From CAZNYG01 sp964577205 (GTDB taxonomy: Bacteria > Elusimicrobiota > Endomicrobiia > Endomicrobiales > CAIRNS01), in the NCBI GenBank assembly GCA_964577205.1, contig CAZNYG010000004.1:1-54778 (forward strand): a stretch of 54,778 nucleotides of DNA, read 5' to 3'. The notes beneath the pieces were generated by a model. It saw nothing but the letters and a program-made list of their open reading frames with translations, was not told the origin of the DNA and ran no database searches. Of this stretch, positions 1-8,950 are shown one piece after another. Position 1 is the first letter of the stretch. Every line of letters begins with the position of its first letter. The position numbers were made by a program, and so were the translations under genes.

Positions 1-2
1 GG

Positions 3-44
3 GGTACAGGTCCGCCTGTTCAATCCGGAAAGGCGACTCCATGA
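3..44 (+). CDS. possible 3' end of an upstream gene
   Basis: An open frame enters from the left edge and stops with TGA at 42-44, overlapping the argD start codon as ATGA. That is the usual sign of translational coupling. Only 13 codons are visible, too few to identify a product. An arginine gene such as argB or argJ would be the usual neighbour, but nothing in the residues proves it. Confidence 0.3.
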   Translation, partial: GTGPPVQSGKATP

Positions 45-1219
45 ATATCGCTGCGAAAGAACGGAAGTACATCATGCAGACGTATAAGCGGCACGCATTG
101 TTCCCGGTGCGGGCAAAGGGCCAGTTCCTCTGGGACGCGGCGGGAAAACGATATCTCGACTTTTTTTCGGGGATCAGCGTGTGCAATCTCGGACATTGCC
201 ATCCAAAGGTTGTTGCCGCTATTAAGAAACAGGCGGAACATTTCATTCATGTGTCCAACCATTATTACGCGGAACCCCAGGTCCGGCTTGCCGAGATGCT
301 GGTCAAGGCATCGTTCCCCGGTAAGGTATTCCTTTCCAACTCAGGCGCCGAAGCCAACGAATGCGCCATTAAGATTGCCCGTAAATGGGGCAGGGGGAAA
401 CGTTACGAAATCATTACTTTTAATAACGCTTTCCACGGGCGCACCCTGACCACTCTGACCGCGACGGGACAGCCGAAATTCCATAAGGGTTTTGAACCTC
501 TGACGCCGGGTTTCCGGTACGCGGAGTTCAACGACCTTTCATCGGTAAAAAAGCTTATAACGAAACGGACCGCCGCCATCATGGTTGAACCGGTGCAGGG
601 AGAAGGCGGGGTCATACCCGCAACACCCGCATTCCTGAAAGGATTGAAAGCGCTTTGCGACCGCCATGGCCTGCTCCTGATGTACGACGAAGTACAGACG
701 GGGCTGGGACGGACGGGCACCTGTTTCGCCTGGCAGTGTTACGGAGTAAAGCCGGATATCATGACTCTGGCAAAAAGCCTGGCCGGCGGCCTTCCGCTGG
801 GCGCAACGATTGCTTCATCTGAAGTTGCCGGGGTCTTGACCTGCGGCGATCATGGAACGACATTCGGCGGCAATCCGGTATCCTGTGCCGCTGCCTGCGC
901 GGTGATGGAACTTTTGAACCGCGGCCTTATGAAATCGGTAAACAAGCTCGGCGGGCAGTTTATGGCGGGACTTGAGCGGCTTAAGAAGAAATATTCCTGC
1001 GTTAAGGATATTCGCGGCATCGGGCTGATGATCGGCATGGAACTGGACCGGCCGGCCGGAGACATCGTTCAGTTCTGCCAGGACAAAGGGCTTATCATCA
1101 ACTGCACTCAGGGTAACGTCCTCAGATTTTTACCTCCGCTGGTCATCACCGGCAGAGACATATCAACTACACTACGCATCTTGGAGGAAGCGCTGAAATG
1201 GGAAACATCAAAAAGATAG
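41..1219 (+). CDS. argD: acetylornithine aminotransferase (class III PLP aminotransferase)
   Basis: Transfers an amino group from glutamate to N-acetylglutamate semialdehyde in arginine synthesis; family members often also act on succinyl-diaminopimelate precursors. The 392-residue length is normal. Visible marks are the N-terminal ERKYIMQTYKRH segment, SNSGAEANE (about 99-105) for cofactor phosphate contact, the aspartate of YDEVQTGLGR (D216) facing the pyridine nitrogen, and the Schiff-base lysine in LAKSLAGG (K245). The ATG at 41 is preceded by a GGAAAGG-like ribosome site. The 3' end overlaps argG by 22 bases, so the two are surely cotranscribed. Because this organism has dapL, the DAP-aminotransferase side activity is not needed for lysine. 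Confidence 0.93.
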   Translation: MNIAAKERKYIMQTYKRHALFPVRAKGQFLWDAAGKRYLDFFSGISVCNLGHCHPKVVAAIKKQAEHFIHVSNHYYAEPQVRLAEMLVKASFPGKVFLSNSGAEANECAIKIARKWGRGKRYEIITFNNAFHGRTLTTLTATGQPKFHKGFEPLTPGFRYAEFNDLSSVKKLITKRTAAIMVEPVQGEGGVIPATPAFLKGLKALCDRHGLLLMYDEVQTGLGRTGTCFAWQCYGVKPDIMTLAKSLAGGLPLGATIASSEVAGVLTCGDHGTTFGGNPVSCAAACAVMELLNRGLMKSVNKLGGQFMAGLERLKKKYSCVKDIRGIGLMIGMELDRPAGDIVQFCQDKGLIINCTQGNVLRFLPPLVITGRDISTTLRILEEALKWETSKR

Positions 1220-2409
1220 TCGTCGCTTATTCCGGCGGTCTGGACACGTCCATCATCCTTTCGTGGGCGAAAGAGACCTATAACGCCGAGATCATCGCCT
1301 GCGCCATCGACGTGGGCCAGGGCAGGGAACTGAAACCCCTTCGAAAAAAAGCGCTCAGGACCGGCGCTTCGAAGATCTATATCATCGACGCGAAAAAAGA
1401 GTTCGTTACCGATTACATCTATCCGGCCGTCAAGGCGAACGCCGTGTACGAAGGCCAGTATCTCTTAGGCACCTCTCTCGCGCGTCCGGTGATAGCCAAG
1501 AAGATCATCGACATCGCGAAAAAGGAACATGCCGACGCGGTCTGCCACGGCGCCACCGGCAAAGGCAACGACCAGGTGCGTTTTGAGCTGACGTTCAAGG
1601 CCCTCATGCCGGGTATCAGGATCATCGCTCCCTGGCGCGAATGGGGCATTAAGTCCCGGGAAGACGCCATCGATTACGCGAAAAAGCGCGGCATCCCGGT
1701 GCCGGTAACAAAGGCGAAACCCTATTCTTCCGACGCGAACCTCTGGCATATCTCTTATGAGGGCGGCATTTTGGAGGATCCGTGGAACGAGTACGACGAG
1801 TCCATGTTCCAAATGACCGTTTCGCCGGAAAAAGCCCCCGGCAAACCGACATATGTCAGCATCGATTTCAGGGAAGGCATCCCCGTGGCGGTGAACGGAA
1901 AGAAAATGGACCCGGTCAGCCTTATCACGAAGCTGAACCAGATAGCAGGAGCCAACGGCGTCGGCCGCGTTGATATCGTAGAAAACCGGCTTGTCGGCAT
2001 GAAATCGCGCGGCGTGTACGAAGCTCCCGGAGCGACGGTGCTTTATGCCGCCCACCGTGAGCTGGAATCGCTGTCCATCGACCGGGACACACTGCATTAT
2101 AAGGAAGCGATGGGGCACAAATACGCTGAGATGGCCTACAACGGTCTCTGGTTCACGCCTCTGCGTGAAGCTCTGGACGCTTTCATCAACGAGACCCAGA
2201 AGAGCGTAACCGGCACGGTAAGGCTTAAACTTTACAAAGGAAACATTATTGTGGCGGGACGGAAATCGCCGAACTCTCTCTACTGGGAAAAACTGGCGAC
2301 CTTCGGCCGAGACGAGATCTACAACCAGAAGGACGCCGAAGGTTTCATCAATCTCTTCGGCCTGCCGATAAAGGTCAAAGCCATTCTCGATTGTCAAAAA
2401 CGCAGATAG
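1198..2409 (+). CDS. argG: argininosuccinate synthase
   Basis: Joins citrulline and aspartate using ATP to give argininosuccinate, in the cytoplasm. The ATP-pyrophosphatase P-loop AYSGGLDTS sits at residues 10-18 and the citrulline/aspartate-binding signature GATGKGNDQVRFE at 118-130. The 403-residue length fits the common bacterial class. The gene starts inside the end of argD, 22 bases before its stop, and is followed by a 156-base gap that carries a hairpin-type repeat before argH. No argF lies between argD and argG, where it is often found. Confidence 0.96.
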   Translation: MGNIKKIVVAYSGGLDTSIILSWAKETYNAEIIACAIDVGQGRELKPLRKKALRTGASKIYIIDAKKEFVTDYIYPAVKANAVYEGQYLLGTSLARPVIAKKIIDIAKKEHADAVCHGATGKGNDQVRFELTFKALMPGIRIIAPWREWGIKSREDAIDYAKKRGIPVPVTKAKPYSSDANLWHISYEGGILEDPWNEYDESMFQMTVSPEKAPGKPTYVSIDFREGIPVAVNGKKMDPVSLITKLNQIAGANGVGRVDIVENRLVGMKSRGVYEAPGATVLYAAHRELESLSIDRDTLHYKEAMGHKYAEMAYNGLWFTPLREALDAFINETQKSVTGTVRLKLYKGNIIVAGRKSPNSLYWEKLATFGRDEIYNQKDAEGFINLFGLPIKVKAILDCQKRR

Positions 2410-2551
2410 AAAAGCTCATGGCTCATAAGTTAACGACGCGGAAAGCGAAGTCCAGACTTGATACTGTATGCCGTAGCGTGCGTTGTGGTTCGTGTTTTCG
2501 TTACTGCCGTTGCTCATGAGCTTAAGAGCTTATGAACTATGAACTGTTTTT
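2410..2551 (+). repeat. periodic-word inverted-repeat element between argG and argH
   Basis: The left arm (about 2413-2434) consists of 7-base words such as AGCTCAT and GGCTCAT followed by AAGTTAAC. The right arm (about 2512-2546) runs GCTCATGA, GCTTAAGA, GCTTATGA and then ATGAACT twice. The left arm and the reverse complement of the right arm agree at about two thirds of positions over 21 bases. The loop contains CGGAAAGCGA and GATACTG, both also seen in the element at 43154-43470. The argH ribosome site follows directly. Confidence 0.6.
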
Positions 2552-2565
2552 AAAGAGGTTTGACT

Positions 2566-3918
2566 ATGGAATCGTTCCAGGATTTTATCGGATCGTTCTC
2601 GTTCGACCAGCGGCTTGCGCCGTACGATATCGAAGGTTCGATCGCGCATGTGCGCATGCTGGTAAAACAGCGGATCATACCATCCAAAGACGGCGCAACC
2701 ATCATTCGCGGCCTGCGCTCCATATTCGCGGATCTTAAAAAAGGGACCGCCATTCCGCGGGAGGAAGACATTCATTACGCCGTGGAAAAGGAACTGATAC
2801 GGCGGATCGGCCCCGCGGGCGGGAAAATGCATACCGCCCGCAGCCGGAACGACCAGGTTGCCCTCGACCTGCGGATGTATCTGCGTGATATCATTTCCAC
2901 CGCTGGCGGCAGGATCCGCGAGCTTCAACGCGCGCTTGCGGGCCAGGCCCGGAAAAATGCCGATGCCGTCCTTCCCGGGTACACGCACCTGCAGCCCGCG
3001 CAGCCTGTATTGCTCGCACATCATCTGCTCGCGTACGCGTGGATGCTGCAAAGAGACCATGAAAGGCTCGCGGACGCGCTGAAACGCGTCACTATACTGC
3101 CCCTGGGAAGCGCCGCGATGGGAGGGACGTCGTTCCCGATCGACCGGGCTTTCGTAGCCCGGGAACTGGGGTTCACGGGGATAACCGAAAACTCGATGGA
3201 CGCTGTCAGCGACCGAGATTTCGCCATTGAATTCGTTTCCTGCGCGAGCATGATCGCCATGCATCTCTCCCGGCTGTGCGAAGAACTGATCGTCTGGTCC
3301 AGCGCGGAATTTTCGTTTATCCGCCTCGCGGACGAATTCACGTCCGGATCGTCGATCATGCCGCAGAAACGCAACCCCGACTGCGCCGAGATCGTACGGG
3401 GCAAGACCGGGAGGGTCTACGGCGGCCTGATGGCGCTCCTTACCATCATGAAGGGGACTCCGCTCTGTTATAACAGGGACATGCAGGAGGACAAACCGCC
3501 TTTATTCGACGCGGCGGATACCATCCTTCAATGCCTGGACGTCGCGCGGGGCATGATCGAAAGCATGGCCGTCGACCGCGGCGCGATGTTCAACGCCACG
3601 GAACGCGGCTTCATGGCCGCAACGGAACTGGCCGATCACCTGGCGCGCAAAGGCATGCCGTTCCGCCAGGCGCACGGCATTATCAAGGAGATGGTCCGTT
3701 ACTGCGTCAGCCATAATAAGACTTTCGGCGATCTGACGATCGGTGAGTTTAAGCGGTTTTCGCCGTTGTTCGGGAACGATATAACGCGGGCCATACGTCC
3801 CGGGACGATCGTCGCGGCAAAGACGTCGGCGGGCGGCACCTCGCCCGTTTCGGTGCGCCGCCAGCTGGCGAAACTGTCATCCGTCATGAAACGGGGATTT
3901 CCGAGGGGGAGAAAGTGA
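2566..3918 (+). CDS. argH: argininosuccinate lyase
   Basis: Splits argininosuccinate into arginine and fumarate, the last step of arginine synthesis. The fumarase/aspartase superfamily signature GSSIMPQKRN lies at about 261-270 and holds the catalytic serine; HTARSRND is at 89-96 and GYTHLQPAQP is also visible. At 450 residues it is full length. I prefer the ATG at 2566 over the TTG at 2560 because AAAGAGG at 2552-2558 is spaced 7 bases from it. The 3' end overlaps the next gene as GTGA, so a transport or envelope gene is coupled to arginine synthesis here. Confidence 0.95.
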   Translation: MESFQDFIGSFSFDQRLAPYDIEGSIAHVRMLVKQRIIPSKDGATIIRGLRSIFADLKKGTAIPREEDIHYAVEKELIRRIGPAGGKMHTARSRNDQVALDLRMYLRDIISTAGGRIRELQRALAGQARKNADAVLPGYTHLQPAQPVLLAHHLLAYAWMLQRDHERLADALKRVTILPLGSAAMGGTSFPIDRAFVARELGFTGITENSMDAVSDRDFAIEFVSCASMIAMHLSRLCEELIVWSSAEFSFIRLADEFTSGSSIMPQKRNPDCAEIVRGKTGRVYGGLMALLTIMKGTPLCYNRDMQEDKPPLFDAADTILQCLDVARGMIESMAVDRGAMFNATERGFMAATELADHLARKGMPFRQAHGIIKEMVRYCVSHNKTFGDLTIGEFKRFSPLFGNDITRAIRPGTIVAAKTSAGGTSPVSVRRQLAKLSSVMKRGFPRGRK

Positions 3919-5105
3919 ACCGGAAAGCATTGTCCGTCATCTGCTGGTTCGCCGTCATCCTCGGGGTTCCGGCGATAGCCGCGTCGTCCGCCGCCGCGAC
4001 GGCCGAACGCGTTCTGACGCTCGATGAAAGCGTGGCTTCAGGCTTGAACAATAATCAGGGTTTCCTCGCGTTGCGCGAGCAGGTGCAGCTTGCCCAGCAG
4101 ATGGTCAATGAGGCCGGCGCGCAGATATATCCCAAGATCGACCTCAACATAAACGCGTCCCGATTCAAGAACGACATCCCGGCCGTCCTTTCCCCCTCTT
4201 TCGGGACGATCTATCTGCCGGCGGTCCAGAAGGATACATACTATTCCACGCGCCTTTCGCTTTGGCAGTACCTTTATGCCGGCGGCCGCTACACGACGAA
4301 CGTCCGGCTCGCCGAGATGAGGTTGTCCCAGGCGAAAAGCCGGGCGGACGCGGAAAAGAACAAAGTGGTACTCATGGTACGCAAGGCGTTCTTTACCTGT
4401 CTTGTTTCCCGGGATAAAGCGGCGGCGTGCGATGAAGCTCTCCGGGAGGTCAGTGACGCGGAAAAACTAAGGAGCCTTCAACGCAGCAGCGATCTTCTGC
4501 ACCACCAATATGAGCGCGATCTTCTCAGATTCCTCAAAACGGTCGGGCTTGAGCTGGATTCCCGGATCGAACTCAGCGGGGAGTTGACGCCCGTCCATGA
4601 GGACTATGACCTGAACAAATGCCTCGCGTGGGCGTATCAGTTCCGTCCGGAACTGCGCCAGACACAGTTCCAGGAGAACATCGATAGCCTGCGGGTAAAT
4701 CTTTCAATCACCGAACGGTATCCAACCGTCACGCTCGGGGCCAATTACGAATGGGCGGGGGACAACGTGCCGCTGAACGAGGAGAACTGGAACGCGACGA
4801 TCAATCTGAACCTGCCGCTGTTCGACGGCTGGGCATCCTGGGCGCGCATCAAACAGCGCCGTATCCAGGCTCGGGAAAGCCAGCTGCAGCGTGCCATGAT
4901 CGAAGACCAGATCCGTTACGAGGTCCGGGACGCGCTCGTTAATTACACCTACTGGCGCGGACGCGCGGAAGCGGCCGCCCGCGAACCGTTTTCACGGGAC
5001 CCGCTCAAACGCCTCGACGGATCGCTGGAACGGATAGACACGCTGAGCGCCCTGCTGGAGAGCCACGCCGAGTTGGAATGGGCGATGGGTAAAATATTGA
5101 AGTAA
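3915..5105 (+). CDS. TolC-family outer-membrane efflux protein
   Basis: A 396-residue exported protein with a clear signal peptide (hydrophobic core about 7-21, AIAASSAAA). The mature part starts with LTLDESVASGLNNNQGF, the usual TolC/OEP opening, followed by long helices and a second repeat with NLNLPLFDGW. These proteins form trimeric channels serving efflux pumps or type I secretion. It is shorter than the usual 430-480 residues, mainly in the first repeat's second half near residue 190, where EKLRSLQRS meets HHQYERDLLRFLK. The GTG start overlaps the argH stop by 4 bases with GAGGGGGA upstream. No pump partner genes are adjacent. Confidence 0.8.
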   Translation: MNRKALSVICWFAVILGVPAIAASSAAATAERVLTLDESVASGLNNNQGFLALREQVQLAQQMVNEAGAQIYPKIDLNINASRFKNDIPAVLSPSFGTIYLPAVQKDTYYSTRLSLWQYLYAGGRYTTNVRLAEMRLSQAKSRADAEKNKVVLMVRKAFFTCLVSRDKAAACDEALREVSDAEKLRSLQRSSDLLHHQYERDLLRFLKTVGLELDSRIELSGELTPVHEDYDLNKCLAWAYQFRPELRQTQFQENIDSLRVNLSITERYPTVTLGANYEWAGDNVPLNEENWNATINLNLPLFDGWASWARIKQRRIQARESQLQRAMIEDQIRYEVRDALVNYTYWRGRAEAAAREPFSRDPLKRLDGSLERIDTLSALLESHAELEWAMGKILK

Positions 5106-5137
5106 GTAAGTGAGTGGGTGCGTAAGTGAGCAAGGGA
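5102..5137 (+). repeat. 8-base tandem word array at a gene junction
   Basis: Directly at the stop codon of the TolC-like gene lie four successive 8-base units: GTAAGTAA, GTGAGTGG, GTGCGTAA and GTGAGCAA, followed by GGGA. The same vocabulary appears at 43933-43976. No matching second arm is seen nearby. The array supplies a GTG at 5126 in frame with the next gene and an AAGGGA that may serve as its ribosome site. Confidence 0.65.
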
Positions 5138-5149
5138 AATACAAACGAC

Positions 5150-6151
5150 ATGAAAGAAAGGCAGAAGGGGCGTGGCCGTGCGGCCGTGATGAGGCGGTGG
5201 ATCGCTTCATTGCGGTTTTTTGTTGCTACGGCGCTTGTCCTGGTGTCCGGATCGTTCCGCGGTGCGGCCGCGCTTGATGAAGACAAAGTGCTGACCGATT
5301 TTTTCTGGCAGCGTATCGTCAGCCTTTCGCCTCCCGCGCGCCCGAAGATCGCCCTCGTCCTGGGCGGCGGCGGAGCCAGGGGGCTGGCGCACATCGGCGT
5401 GCTCAAGGTATTTGAAGAGGAGAACGTGCCCGTCGACATGGTCGTGGGCACCAGCGTCGGAGCCCTTATCGGAGCTCTTTATTGCGCTGGCGTCCCGATC
5501 GACAAGATCGAGAAAATGGGCGAGAACATCCGCTGGAACGATCTCACGGAGGTGACCGATTCGACCCTGGCCAGGCTTCTCATGTCGGAACACCTCCTTT
5601 CGACAGAGAATTTCGAGAATTACCTGAGAGAGAATATCGGCGGCAGGAAATTCGAGGAATTGAAAATTCCGTTCTCCTGCGTGGCGACCGACTTGATCAC
5701 CGGCGAACGGATCATATTCCGTGAAGGAGAGGTCGCGCCTGCGGCGCGCGCGAGCGCCACGGTCCCCGGGCTTTTCGACCCGGTCGAATACCGGCATCGG
5801 TACCTGGTGGACGGCGGGCTCTGCGATAACATCCCCGTAGACGTCGCGAAGCTTCAGGGCGCGGATATCATAATAACCGTCGCGGTCTCGGCCGACTTCT
5901 CGAAAAACAAGATATCGAGCGTGTTCATGATCCTGACGCAGTCGATCTATATTCAGGGGAAACTGCTCGACGCGGAAAGGCTCAAGATGTCGGATATCGT
6001 GATCCGGCCGAAAGTAAATGATATTTCCGCAGTAGACCTTGGCCGTTCTCCCGAATGCATAGAGGCGGGTATCCAGGCGGCGCGGCAGTCCATGCCGGCG
6101 CTGAAGAAGCTGCTGGTCAGGCGCACCGACGACAAATGCCTGTTCAGATAG
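5150..6151 (+). CDS. patatin-like phospholipase (RssA/YchK type), exported
   Basis: A serine lipid acyl hydrolase with a Ser-Asp dyad. The oxyanion loop GGGGARG is at residues 72-78, the nucleophile elbow GTSVG at 100-104 (S102), and the catalytic aspartate in VDGG at about 221. A hydrophobic N-terminal segment (FFVATALVLVSG) after a basic stretch looks like a signal peptide, so it probably acts in the periplasm or at the outer membrane. Start choice: ATG 5150 follows AAGGGA at good distance; GTG 5126 lies inside the 8-base repeat and ATG 5189 would leave a shorter signal peptide. The substrate is unknown. Confidence 0.85.
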   Translation: MKERQKGRGRAAVMRRWIASLRFFVATALVLVSGSFRGAAALDEDKVLTDFFWQRIVSLSPPARPKIALVLGGGGARGLAHIGVLKVFEEENVPVDMVVGTSVGALIGALYCAGVPIDKIEKMGENIRWNDLTEVTDSTLARLLMSEHLLSTENFENYLRENIGGRKFEELKIPFSCVATDLITGERIIFREGEVAPAARASATVPGLFDPVEYRHRYLVDGGLCDNIPVDVAKLQGADIIITVAVSADFSKNKISSVFMILTQSIYIQGKLLDAERLKMSDIVIRPKVNDISAVDLGRSPECIEAGIQAARQSMPALKKLLVRRTDDKCLFR

Positions 6152-6173
6152 AGCCGCGGACGGAAAACGTGAT

Positions 6174-7127
6174 ATGAAAAAGTATCGTTTATTCTCCGTT
6201 TTGTTACTGGTGGCCATTTCCGCCGGGTACCCGGCATGGGGCGCCCGGGCGGCAAGCGGAGTCCCTTTGATCGCTCAGGCTGAAGAATCTTTCCGGAATG
6301 GCGAGTACGTAAGTGCCGCTGAATTGTTGAGCCGGGCGCTGGAAATGAAACTTTCAGGCAGGCAGAGATATAACGCTTTCCTCACGCTGGGTGAGTGCTC
6401 AATGAGGTTGAGGCAGTACGCGCGGGCCATTGAATATTTCCGTGAGGGGGAACAGCTGATGCCCGGGGAGGAGGGGCCGAGGCTCTCCCTGGGATCGGTG
6501 TACGAGGAAAGCGAACTGTACGAGCTGGCCCGCCAGAAATATCAGGAAATACTGGACCGCGACCGCCGGTCGTATGAGGCGAATTACCGCCTCGGCCGGC
6601 TTCTGCTGAAACAGGGCATGCACACGCAGGCCATGGAGTATTTCAGGAGGGCTCTCGCGCTGCGGTCGTCGGCAGAAATATACAGGGGTATGTCGGCCTG
6701 CGCGGAAAGATCAGGCGATATCGGCATGGCCATAGCGATGCTGCGGCAGTCGGCCCAGATGGGCCTGAACTACGATGATTTCGTGACACTGGGCAGGCTT
6801 TACGGGAGGCAGAAGAGGATCGCGGAATCCGAAGAGACCTTCTGCCATGCCATCAAACTGGCTCCGAACCGCGGCGAAGCGTATATCTATCTCGCTCTTC
6901 TTTATTTTGAGAACGGCCGCGTCATGCCTTCGGAAAAACTGCTGGCCATGGCCGCCGAAAAAGCTCCGGACGAAGCCGTCGTCCAATTTCTTCTCAGCAT
7001 CATCGCCGGCCGGAATCACGATCGTGCCGGGGCCCTCAGGGAGATCATGATCGCGGAACAGAAAGCGAAGACCGAAGAATTGAGGTCATATGCCCGCAGG
7101 TTCCGGGATTTTCTTGACCGGCCATGA
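6174..7127 (+). CDS. exported TPR-repeat protein
   Basis: The N-terminus (about 1-27) is a signal peptide ending near WGARAAS. The remainder is a run of about seven tetratricopeptide repeats, for example YARAIEYFREGEQLMPGEEG, YELARQKYQEILDRD and HTQAMEYFRRALALR. Such proteins act as scaffolds in the periplasm or on the outer membrane. It follows the patatin gene by 22 bases and probably ends this operon, since a promoter is recognisable downstream. Function is not assignable beyond protein-protein interaction. Confidence 0.75.
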   Translation: MKKYRLFSVLLLVAISAGYPAWGARAASGVPLIAQAEESFRNGEYVSAAELLSRALEMKLSGRQRYNAFLTLGECSMRLRQYARAIEYFREGEQLMPGEEGPRLSLGSVYEESELYELARQKYQEILDRDRRSYEANYRLGRLLLKQGMHTQAMEYFRRALALRSSAEIYRGMSACAERSGDIGMAIAMLRQSAQMGLNYDDFVTLGRLYGRQKRIAESEETFCHAIKLAPNRGEAYIYLALLYFENGRVMPSEKLLAMAAEKAPDEAVVQFLLSIIAGRNHDRAGALREIMIAEQKAKTEELRSYARRFRDFLDRP

Positions 7128-7135
7128 TCCTTCCC

Positions 7136-7165
7136 GAACACAAAAAGCACGAACACAAAAAACAC
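7136..7165 (+). repeat. 15-base direct tandem repeat
   Basis: GAACACAAAAAGCAC is followed at once by the same 15 bases with one G-to-A change. It sits 8 bases after the TPR gene stop and just before the promoter of the FecR gene. It may be another, A-rich version of the intergenic word arrays. Confidence 0.6.
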
Positions 7166-7194
7166 TGGACAAACAAAGCGATTTCATATATACT
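7166..7194 (+). promoter_or_regulatory. sigma-70-type promoter for the FecR gene
   Basis: TGGACA at 7166-7171 and TATACT at 7189-7194 are separated by 17 bases, close to the vegetative consensus. It faces the FecR-domain gene and would start the envelope module (7316-22014). The predicted transcript has an approximately 115-base leader containing the dyad at 7266-7280. Confidence 0.55.
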
Positions 7195-7265
7195 CTTAAT
7201 GTCTTTGCCTTTCCAATGACCCTCGTACCGCGACCTCGGCAAGCTTCGTTTTCTTTCACACGGAT

Positions 7266-7296
7266 CGTTCTCTGAGAACGGGTTCTCGATCCCGTT
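7266..7296 (+). promoter_or_regulatory. dyad and hairpin in the FecR gene leader
   Basis: A perfect 7-base dyad around one central base (CGTTCTC-T-GAGAACG, 7266-7280) overlaps a second hairpin, AACGGG/CCCGTT at 7277-7282 and 7291-7296. The two are mutually exclusive as RNA, and the first could equally be an operator. The ribosome site AAGGAG follows at 7303. Confidence 0.4.
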
Positions 7297-7315
7297 CCCG
7301 GCAAGGAGCATAACG

Positions 7316-8950
7316 ATGTTCACCAGGGCGGTCAGAAAGATCGTGGCATACGCGGGTATCCTTGTCGTTCCATCTCTTGTCCTGGCCGACCAGGCGCTCA
7401 TCAGGTCACTGTCCGGTTCTGCGGAACTGAATTCAACCGATCAAAAAACATGGCACGCTGCGAAACCCGGCGAAAAGATAGCCGGCGGTCAGACGCTGCG
7501 CACCCGCCCGCGCTCGCGCGCCCGGCTGGAAATGGCCGACGGTTCGCGTGTCGAAGTATATCCCAACTCTCAAATAAATATGGACAACCTGAAAGCCACT
7601 TCTCCCAGCCTGTCGGTAACGATCGGGAAACTCAAGGCGTGGGTGACGAAGAACATGACGCGCCGCAGTTTCCAGGTGCATACGCCCGTGGCGGTCTGTT
7701 CGGTCCGCGGGACTGAATTCACCGTTTCGGTCGGAGAGAACGGGAAAAGCGATATCGAGGTCACCGAAGGGCTGGTCGGCGTCCGGCGTGAAGACGGCAG
7801 CGGCGAGGAAGTGCCGGTCGGCGCGGGGGAACGCCTGAACATCATTGACGACCGGCCACTTTCGCCCGATATGAAAAGCGAAGCTTTCCGGGACAGGAAC
7901 ACCATCCGCCGGGAACTGGGGCTCGAGATGTCTAAAGAGAGCGTCCAGGCCGCCGCGGCATCGGAAATGAAGCTGGCCGAATACCAGGAAGGCAAGACCA
8001 TGATCGACGTGAACGGCCAGCGGGTGCGCCTTGAAGAATATATCATGCGGCCGGCGCCCGATACCTTCAAACTGGTCGTGCTGAACGAACGGAACGATCG
8101 GCTGGATTACTTTTACTACCGGGGGAAATTCAATACCACCCTTCCCGAGGATCTGGGCACGGCGCTCAGGCAGATGAACGGGACGCTGGGCGCCGCCGCC
8201 CCGGACTACTACCTTACCGAATACGAGAAAGGGTACTCCAACACGCGCGACTATGTGAAGGATAACGCTACGGGCGGCCACCTGGTCAGGATCACGTATA
8301 ACGCGAACGGCACGTTCACGCTTACGGACGCCAACGACCCGGCGAATACCCGCGTCGTCAATGCCGCGGACGCGGTGAACGGCGCGTACGACCCTCTCTC
8401 CGACACATTCGACGCGGCGCGCACTACGCCTCTCGACCTGGCCGTCTACAATTCCGTAACCGGCGCGTGGCAGGATTTTACCGCGGGACAGACCTTCTGG
8501 AAGCCCCGCTATAATTCCTATGAGCATGTGATCGACGGCGTCCGGAAACAATGGTATATTCCATCCAACGCTTCCGCGAACATCCTGACGGCGGACCTTG
8601 AAGGACACTGGATCTATCCCGGACTTGACGGCGCGGGGAACACGATCTACGGCGAATGGGGCACGGCTTCGTCGGAAGCGTCGTATCCGGACCCGAACCT
8701 TCTTCACCAGCGGATAAACTTCACCTACCGGGACAACACCTTCGAACGCTACGATACCTGCATCATCGACGATGAAGGGAAAATAGCCCGCCGCGCGGAA
8801 TTCGGCGCGCTCCTGACCGGCAGCGGTTACAAGGACGCTCTTCTGAAATGGAATTACGAGCAGGTAATCACCGCCACCGAGTTCGGCGGCAGGAAGATCG
8901 ACCTCGTCGTCGAACCGAAGATACTCATCAAGTCCGGGGTCATACAGTAA
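7316..8950 (+). CDS. FecR-domain exported protein
   Basis: 544 residues with a signal peptide (about 1-24, ending LVLADQ). A FecR domain spans about 50-150, with the typical GQTLRTRPRSRARLEMADGSRVEVYPNSQI, then a HTPVAVCSVRGTEFTV strand. The region after about 180 (QRVRLEEYIMRPAPDTFKLVVLNERNDRLDYFYYRGKF and on) looks all-beta and is not recognised. FecR domains of this soluble type act in the periplasm, often together with CHASE2 proteins; a CHASE2 kinase operon lies 14 kb downstream. The ribosome site AAGGAG is 7 bases before the ATG. It heads the envelope module. Confidence 0.8.
   Translation: MFTRAVRKIVAYAGILVVPSLVLADQALIRSLSGSAELNSTDQKTWHAAKPGEKIAGGQTLRTRPRSRARLEMADGSRVEVYPNSQINMDNLKATSPSLSVTIGKLKAWVTKNMTRRSFQVHTPVAVCSVRGTEFTVSVGENGKSDIEVTEGLVGVRREDGSGEEVPVGAGERLNIIDDRPLSPDMKSEAFRDRNTIRRELGLEMSKESVQAAAASEMKLAEYQEGKTMIDVNGQRVRLEEYIMRPAPDTFKLVVLNERNDRLDYFYYRGKFNTTLPEDLGTALRQMNGTLGAAAPDYYLTEYEKGYSNTRDYVKDNATGGHLVRITYNANGTFTLTDANDPANTRVVNAADAVNGAYDPLSDTFDAARTTPLDLAVYNSVTGAWQDFTAGQTFWKPRYNSYEHVIDGVRKQWYIPSNASANILTADLEGHWIYPGLDGAGNTIYGEWGTASSEASYPDPNLLHQRINFTYRDNTFERYDTCIIDDEGKIARRAEFGALLTGSGYKDALLKWNYEQVITATEFGGRKIDLVVEPKILIKSGVIQ

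Noticed and set aside
1465..2397. 310-codon minus-strand frame opposite argG
   Set aside because: argG is unambiguous; the opposite frame is a G+C-driven shadow.
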